Positions 1 through 4,170 of a DNA stretch of 6,943 nucleotides are shown here, piece after piece (position 1 is the stretch's first letter; each line of letters opens with the position of its first letter). A program made the position numbers and the translations under genes. The stretch comes from an uncultured Opitutia bacterium. Its GTDB lineage: Bacteria; Verrucomicrobiota; Verrucomicrobiia; Opitutales; Opitutaceae. The notes under the pieces are model-generated. The model was not told the DNA's origin. It saw nothing but the letters and a program-made list of their open reading frames with translations, and did not search any database. The DNA lies in contig CALFZM010000281.1 of assembly GCA_937952235.1 (NCBI GenBank), positions 1 to 6,943 of the forward strand, given 5' to 3'.

Positions 1-373
1 GGGCGAACGCCGCCCGCCGGACCGGCCCGATCAGCTCGAACCAGCGCTGCTTGAGCGCGGCATCGCCGCCCACGCCGCCACCCGCCAGCGAGACGAGCAC
101 CTTCACGCGATGCGCGCGCGCCCGCTCGAGCAGGGCGGCGTTTTTCGGGTGGAACGACACGTCGCCGCGGTCGTTGGCGGGGTTCTCGAACGCGAGGTTG
201 ATGTGCGTGAGCTTCGCGTAGTCGATCGACGGCGCGAAGGCCGCGAGGTCGACCCAGTTGGGCACGTAGGCCACCACCCGGCTCTGCGCGCGCGCCGCCA
301 CGGCGGCCACGACCGCGAGCGCGAGCGCGAGCGCGGCAATTAGGCGGCGGAGGGACCGGCGGACGGACGACAT
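1..373 (-). CDS. GH18 (chitinase-like) glycoside hydrolase, N-terminal part; runs off the left edge
   Basis: An open frame reads leftwards from ATG at 373-371 to the window edge (124 complete codons, no stop). Residues 1-30 form a Sec signal peptide: basic start (RRSLRR), an Ala/Leu/Val core at 11-27 and a likely cleavage near ARAQ. The mature part opens with VVAYVPNW (33-40), then KLTHINLAFE (54-63) and KVLVSLAGGG (91-100). These match strands beta-1, beta-2 and beta-3 of the GH18 TIM barrel, the last carrying the family SxGG-type motif. GH18 enzymes hydrolyse beta-1,4-GlcNAc polymers such as chitin or related glycans. The catalytic DxxDxDxE motif lies beyond the edge, so activity cannot be confirmed and an inactive GH18-fold protein remains possible. 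No Shine-Dalgarno sequence precedes the ATG. The start is chosen because it gives a complete signal peptide. The gene lies 122 bp downstream of the transferase on the same strand. Confidence 0.85.
   Translation of the reverse strand, partial: MSSVRRSLRRLIAALALALAVVAAVAARAQSRVVAYVPNWVDLAAFAPSIDYAKLTHINLAFENPANDRGDVSFHPKNAALLERARAHRVKVLVSLAGGGVGGDAALKQRWFELIGPVRRAAFA
315..335. repeat. Short in-frame hexamer repeat in the GH18 signal peptide
   Basis: GCGAGC occurs three times in direct tandem (315-332) followed by half a copy. Read on the minus strand it encodes alternating Ala and Leu in the hydrophobic core of the GH18 signal peptide. Because the unit is six bases, gain or loss of a copy would lengthen or shorten the core by two residues without breaking the frame. 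It may equally be simple codon bias in an Ala/Leu run. Confidence 0.5.
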
Positions 374-455
374 CGGCAGCAACACGGGGAAACCACCGAT
401 GCGATTACGCGCGCGCCCGGGCCTGTCAACCGAAGCGGGAGCGAAAGCCGCAAAA

Positions 456-493
456 CCGGCCGGATCGGGGCCGGCGCCGACCGCAGCCGGTCG
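456..493 (-). terminator. Two tandem hairpins after the transferase gene; weak candidate intrinsic terminator
   Basis: Three bases after the transferase stop codon, read on the minus strand, there is a 6-bp stem with a 4-base loop (493-478, arms CGACCG/CGGTCG). A second 6-bp all-G/C stem with a 7-base loop follows (474-456, arms CCGGCC/GGCCGG) and runs directly into TTTT (455-452). The arrangement fits a weak rho-independent terminator between the transferase and the GH18 gene. The U-run is only four long and the stems are short, so partial read-through or chance is quite possible in such G+C-rich DNA. Confidence 0.35.
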
Positions 494-495
494 TC

Positions 496-2388
496 TCACC
501 ACGCGATGCCGTAGTCATCGCCGTGGTCGGAAGCCGCGCCCTGGAAGGTCCCGCGTTCGCGGTCGATGAGGATGGCGGTGATGGGGCCCGAGGTGCGCAC
601 GAGCCGGTCGATGCGATAGCCCATCCGCGCCAGCTCGCCGCGCACCCAGGACGGCACGTCGGCGCGCAGCACGATGCGGCCGGGCTCGGAGCGGTGCTCG
701 CCGAACGACGAATGCATCTGGAAACTCTCGATGTTCGCGGCCTCCGCGGCCTGCTGCACATCCATGCCGAATTCGACGACGTTGAGGAAGAACTGGATGA
801 GGTTCTGATCCTGGGAATCCCCGCCCTGCACCGAGAACGCCAGGAACGGCTTGCCGTCGCGCAGCGCCAGCGAGGGCGTGAGCGTGACGCGCGGGCGCTT
901 GCCGGGCTCGAGCACGTTGAAGGGGTTGGAGGCGCGGTCCATCACGAAGCTCTGCATGCGTTGCGAAAGCCCGATGCCCGTGCGGCCCGCGATCACGGCG
1001 GGGATCCAGCCGCCGCTGGGCGTGACCGACACCACCCAGCCCCGGGCGTCGGCGGCCTGGATCGACGTCGTGCCCGCGTGGAAGGCCTCGTCGTGCGTCA
1101 TCGTGTTGGCCGCAAGCTCGACGCGCGGCGGGGCGGGCTTTTCGGGCCGCTGCGGCCGCCAGCGGCGCACCAGGTCGGCAAACGGATTCGTGTCACCCTG
1201 GAACGGATACGGGTCGCCCGGCCCCGCCCAGGCGGCATTGCGCTCCGGGTCGATGGTGGCGAAGCGCGCCCGCGCATAGTCCTTCGAGAGCAGCCCGCGG
1301 ATCGGCTCCTCGGGTGGAAACGCCGGATCGCCGTAGTAGAAGTCGCGGTCGGCGAAAGCCAGGTTCATCACCTGGTAGAGCGTGTGGATGTAGCGCGCGC
1401 TGTTGTACCCCATGCCACGGAGATCGGCGTGCTCCAGGAGGTTCAGCGCCTGCAGCAGCGCGGGGCCCTGCGTCCAGTGCGTGAGCTTGTAGACGTCGAT
1501 GCCCTTGTAGTTCGTGGACACCGGTTCCTCGAGCTTCACCTCCCAGCGCGCCAGGTCCTCCCGGGTGAAGAGCCCGCCGAGCCGCCGCGTGCTGCGCACG
1601 AGCTCCGCGGCGATGTCGCCGCGGTAGAAGCGTTCGTAGGCCGCCATGATGGCCGCCTTCCGATCCCGGCCCGCGGCGCGCGCCTCGCGTTCCGCCTCGA
1701 CCAGCTTGCGCAGCGTGGCCGCAAGGTCCGGCTGGCGAAACACGTCGCCCACCGCCGGCGCCGCGGGCTTGCCCGGCTCCTCCTCGCTCTCCCGCGGCAG
1801 CATGATCCGCCTCGAATCGGGCCATTTCATCAGGTCGGCGCGGCTCTTCTCGATCTGGTTCACCGCGCCCGCCTCGATCGGATAACCTTCGGCCATCTTG
1901 ATCGAAGGCTCCAGCACCTCCTCGAGCGTGAGCGTGCCGAACTCGGCCAGCATCACCATCAGGCCGCCGGGCGTGCCGGGGGTCACGGCGGCGAGCGGGC
2001 CGTACTCGGGCGGGAAGGCCGGCTTCTGCTTGCGAAAAAACTCCACCGTCGCGCCGGTCGGGGCGACGCCGAGCGCATTGACGCCGATGACTTTCCCCTG
2101 GCCCGGATGGTAGATCAGCGCCTGCGTCTCCCCGCCCCAGCTCAGCGAATCCCACATCGTGCACGCGGCCCCCAGCATCGCGCAGGTGGCATCGACCGCG
2201 TTGCCGCCCCGCGCAAACATCAGCGCGCCGGCGGTGGCCGCGAGCGGCTTTCCCGTGATCGCCACCCACTGCGTGCCGTGCAGCACGGGCTTGGCCGACC
2301 GCTGCGCCAAGCCCGCGGGCGCCGCCAGGGCTCCGACCAGCAGCCACACCAGGAACAAACGACCGGACGTCAGCGACGGGAAGAGCAT
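496..2388 (-). CDS. Secreted gamma-glutamyltransferase-family Ntn-hydrolase
   Basis: The protein has 630 residues from ATG 2388 to a TGA at 498-496. Residues 1-28 are a signal peptide (hydrophobic core LFLVWLLVGALAAPAG), so it should act in the periplasm or outside. The family pattern is clear: GKPLAATAG...GGNAVDAT (46-68), GDVFRQPDLAATLR (214-227), FYRGDIAAEL (254-263), then the self-cleavage site HAG|TTS. Thr440 (codon 1071-1069) would become the N-terminal nucleophile of a 191-residue small subunit, the usual size. KRP (497-499) and the oxyanion glycines G522-G523 (QGGDSQDQ) are also present. Residues that bind the gamma-glutamyl group in E. coli Ggt are replaced (see findings), so a true glutathione hydrolase is doubtful; a related amidase or acylase is possible. 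The segment at 228-250 looks longer than in classical Ggt. An in-frame GTG at 2457 with a strong Shine-Dalgarno-like run is an alternative start adding 23 residues. ATG 2388 was preferred because it gives a compact signal peptide. Confidence 0.94.
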   Translation of the reverse strand: MLFPSLTSGRLFLVWLLVGALAAPAGLAQRSAKPVLHGTQWVAITGKPLAATAGALMFARGGNAVDATCAMLGAACTMWDSLSWGGETQALIYHPGQGKVIGVNALGVAPTGATVEFFRKQKPAFPPEYGPLAAVTPGTPGGLMVMLAEFGTLTLEEVLEPSIKMAEGYPIEAGAVNQIEKSRADLMKWPDSRRIMLPRESEEEPGKPAAPAVGDVFRQPDLAATLRKLVEAEREARAAGRDRKAAIMAAYERFYRGDIAAELVRSTRRLGGLFTREDLARWEVKLEEPVSTNYKGIDVYKLTHWTQGPALLQALNLLEHADLRGMGYNSARYIHTLYQVMNLAFADRDFYYGDPAFPPEEPIRGLLSKDYARARFATIDPERNAAWAGPGDPYPFQGDTNPFADLVRRWRPQRPEKPAPPRVELAANTMTHDEAFHAGTTSIQAADARGWVVSVTPSGGWIPAVIAGRTGIGLSQRMQSFVMDRASNPFNVLEPGKRPRVTLTPSLALRDGKPFLAFSVQGGDSQDQNLIQFFLNVVEFGMDVQQAAEAANIESFQMHSSFGEHRSEPGRIVLRADVPSWVRGELARMGYRIDRLVRTSGPITAILIDRERGTFQGAASDHGDDYGIAW

Positions 2389-2408
2389 GGGCAAAGGTGA
2401 GTGGCCGG

Positions 2409-2427
2409 CCCGATGCGCCGCATCGGG
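2409..2427. repeat. 19-bp palindrome, candidate operator
   Basis: The sequence CCCGATGCGCCGCATCGGG has 9-base arms that are perfect reverse complements around a single central base. It lies 20 bases upstream of ATG 2388. It could be a binding site for a dimeric regulator, or in RNA an 8-bp stem with a 3-base loop at the start of the transferase message. If translation starts at GTG 2457 instead, the palindrome lies inside coding sequence. Confidence 0.45.
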
Positions 2428-2464
2428 TTCCCGGGAGCTAAGCCGCGCCGCGCTCACGGTCAAA

Positions 2465-2473
2465 CCCTCCTCC
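2465..2473 (-). promoter_or_regulatory. Shine-Dalgarno-like GGAGGAGGG ahead of an alternative GTG start
   Basis: Read on the minus strand, GGAGGAGGG is followed by a 7-base spacer (TTTGACC) and then GTG at 2457-2455, in frame with the transferase. This is the best ribosome-binding match near any start in the window. By contrast, ATG 2388 has no purine-rich run in front of it. Against it, starting here would place a 33-residue, Ala/Arg/Pro-rich stretch before the hydrophobic core of the signal peptide. Confidence 0.35.
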
Positions 2474-2503
2474 GCCTGGGCCGGAACGATGCCGTCGCGG
2501 TGG

Positions 2504-2525
2504 AGCCGCCTGTCCCCAGGCGGCT
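2504..2525 (-). repeat. Perfect 9-bp hairpin with a GNRA-type loop on the minus strand
   Basis: The arms AGCCGCCTG and CAGGCGGCT pair perfectly. On the minus strand, toward the transferase, the loop reads GGGA, which fits the stable GNRA tetraloop class; on the plus strand it reads TCCC. No T-run follows on either strand, so it is not an intrinsic terminator. It could be a structured element in the transferase leader RNA or a DNA operator. Confidence 0.4.
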
Positions 2526-2636
2526 GACGCGCGATGGGCCAACTGTACCGGTGGCACCGCCCCGGCACTGCCTCGCTGGGCCGCGCAAACCCAGCTTGTC
2601 CCCGCTCCACCAGCCGCGAGACTCCCGGCCCCCACC

Positions 2637-4067
2637 ATGGCCGCTCCACCGGAAATGCCTTCGCCGGCACCCACGCCTGAATCGGGCTCGTTCTGGCGGC
2701 TGGCCCTGCAGGCGCTGAAGGGCGCGCACCACGACTACACGTCCCTGCCGCTGCAGCGTGCGGTGCTGCTGCTCGCCGTGCCGATGGTGCTCGAGATGCT
2801 CATGGAGTCGCTGTTCGCGATCGTCGACGTCTACTGGGTCTCGCGACTCGGCAGCGACGCGGTCGCGGTGATCGGGCTGACCGAGTCGATCATGTCGATC
2901 GTGTACGCCATCGCGATCGGCATCTCCTTCGCCGCCACCGCGATCGTGGCGCGGCGCATCGGCGAGAAGGATCCGGAGCGTGCCGCGCAGGCTGCGGGGC
3001 AGATCGTCGTGCTCGGCTTCACGGTCGCGGCGGGCGTGGGCGTCGTCGGCGGCTGGTTCGCGCCCGACATCCTGCGGCTCATGGGCGCCAGCCCCGAGGT
3101 CGTGGCCCTGGGTACGGAGTTCACGCGGGTCATGCTCGGCGGAAACGTCACCGTGTTCATGATCTTCCTGGTCAACGCGATCTTCCGCGGCGCCGGCGAC
3201 GCCGTGCTCGCGATGCGGACGCTCTGGCTCGCCAACGCGCTGAACATCGTCCTCGACCCGTGTTTTATCTTCGGCTGGGGGCCGTTTCCCGAGATGGGCG
3301 TCACCGGCGCCGCCGTGGCGACGAACATCGGCCGGGGTGTCGGCGTGCTGTATCAGCTCTGGCATCTCAGCGGCCACGCGAGCCGGGTCCGCGTGCGCGC
3401 CGCACACCTGCGTCCGCGCTGGCCCGACCTCGTCGACATCCTGCGCACGGCGACCAACGGCATCCTGCAGCTCCTGATCAGCACGACGAGCTGGGTGGGG
3501 CTGTTCAAGATTCTCGCCCTCTTCGGCAGCACCGCGCTGGCCGGTTATACGATCGCGATCCGGATCGTGATCTTCGCGCTCATGCCCGCCTGGGGCCTGG
3601 CCAATGCCGGCGCGACGCTCGTCGGCCAGAACCTCGGCGCCGGCAGTCCCGAGCGCGCGGAACAGGCGATCCGCATCGCCGCGCGCTACAACATGCTGTT
3701 CCTGGGCGCCGTCGGTCTCGGCTTCATTGTCCTCTCCTCCACGCTGGTCGGTTTCTTCACCGCCGACCCAGCCGTGCACGCCGAGGGCACGCGGGCGTTG
3801 TGGATCATCAGCCTCGCCTTCCCGCTCTACGCGGCGGGCATGTGCCTCGAGGCGGCGTTCAACGGCTCCGGCGACACGTGGACGCCCACGCGGCTCAACT
3901 TCTTCTGCTTCTGGCTCGGCCAGGTCCCGCTGGCCTGGGCGCTCGCCCAGCCCGCCGGCCTGGGCCCGACCGGGATCTACATCGCGGTGCCGACGTCGTT
4001 CACCGTCCTGGCGCTGTGGAGCGCGCTGCTCTTCCGCCGCGGACGCTGGAAGGCGCATCGGGTCTGA
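2637..4067 (+). CDS. MATE-family efflux transporter (NorM/DinF type)
   Basis: This 476-residue inner-membrane antiporter is complete, close to the usual 450-480 of the family. After a soluble, Pro-rich N-terminus (about 40 residues) come roughly twelve hydrophobic segments in two halves. TM1 (about 42-64) ends at VDVYWVSRLG, with Asp64 at the place of the cation-coupling aspartate of NorM-type proteins. GLTESIMSIVYAIAIGISFA (80-99), RGAGDA (184-189) and LNIVLDPCFIFGWGP (202-216) are N-half signatures. The second half repeats the pattern with GLANAGATLVGQNLGAGSPERA (320-341) and FNGSGDTWTP (408-417). MATE proteins export drugs, dyes and cationic metabolites using an H+ or Na+ gradient; substrate and ion cannot be read from sequence. 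No Shine-Dalgarno precedes ATG 2637. The next in-frame ATG, at 2655, would shorten only the disordered tail. It is divergent from the transferase and 103 bp upstream of the DUF748 gene, with which it may be co-transcribed. Confidence 0.96.
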   Translation: MAAPPEMPSPAPTPESGSFWRLALQALKGAHHDYTSLPLQRAVLLLAVPMVLEMLMESLFAIVDVYWVSRLGSDAVAVIGLTESIMSIVYAIAIGISFAATAIVARRIGEKDPERAAQAAGQIVVLGFTVAAGVGVVGGWFAPDILRLMGASPEVVALGTEFTRVMLGGNVTVFMIFLVNAIFRGAGDAVLAMRTLWLANALNIVLDPCFIFGWGPFPEMGVTGAAVATNIGRGVGVLYQLWHLSGHASRVRVRAAHLRPRWPDLVDILRTATNGILQLLISTTSWVGLFKILALFGSTALAGYTIAIRIVIFALMPAWGLANAGATLVGQNLGAGSPERAEQAIRIAARYNMLFLGAVGLGFIVLSSTLVGFFTADPAVHAEGTRALWIISLAFPLYAAGMCLEAAFNGSGDTWTPTRLNFFCFWLGQVPLAWALAQPAGLGPTGIYIAVPTSFTVLALWSALLFRRGRWKAHRV

Positions 4068-4081
4068 GCCGCCCCCGCCCG

Positions 4082-4100
4082 CGCCGGAACTCGTCCGGCG
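4082..4100 (+). repeat. Hairpin just after the MATE stop codon
   Basis: The arms CGCCGGA and TCCGGCG form a 7-bp stem with a 5-base loop (ACTCG), 14 bases after the MATE stop. No T-run follows, so it is not a standard intrinsic terminator. It could stabilise the 3' end of the MATE message or partly separate it from the DUF748 gene. A second small palindrome, TCCCGCTGCGGGA, lies at 4123-4135. Confidence 0.35.
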
Positions 4101-4170
4101 TCAGCGGCCCCATCCGCCCTCGTCCCGCTGCGGGATTGCGGTGACCGCGTCCGCGCACCACGCTGCGCTC

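Larger units (their letters stand above)
2389..2636. promoter_or_regulatory. Divergent intergenic region between the transferase and MATE genes
   Basis: This 248-bp gap separates two genes transcribed away from each other, so it must contain a promoter in each direction. It holds a 19-bp near-perfect palindrome (2409-2427), a 9-bp-stem hairpin (2504-2525) and a minus-strand GGAGGAGGG (2473-2465). On the minus strand TTGACC (2463-2458) resembles a -35 box, but the hexamer 17 bases downstream (TAGCTC) is a poor -10. No convincing plus-strand sigma-70 promoter was found for the MATE gene. No riboswitch consensus was recognised. Confidence 0.5.

Noticed and set aside
523..2400. A 625-codon open frame on the plus strand, antisense to almost the whole transferase gene
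   Set aside because: Its translation is dominated by Arg, His, Ala and Gly with no recognisable motif. The opposite strand encodes an unmistakable family protein. Long antisense frames are expected in G+C-rich coding DNA.
2389..2636. A known riboswitch in the transferase leader
   Set aside because: I looked for cobalamin, TPP, SAM, glycine and c-di-GMP consensus elements and recognised none. Only simple hairpins are present.
2389..2670. N-terminal extension of the transferase to an ATG at 2670
   Set aside because: It would add 94 residues of Arg/Pro/Ala-rich sequence before the signal peptide, overlap the MATE start and have no supporting ribosome site. It is simply open frame in the intergenic region.
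2460..4058. A 532-codon minus-strand frame antisense to the MATE gene
   Set aside because: It is highly charged (Arg, Glu, Asp, His) and low in complexity, the usual shadow of a hydrophobic membrane-protein gene. The plus-strand MATE motifs are decisive.
3260..4144. A 294-codon plus-strand frame within and past the MATE gene
   Set aside because: It is an out-of-frame shadow of the MATE gene with Arg/Ala/His-rich translation and no motif.
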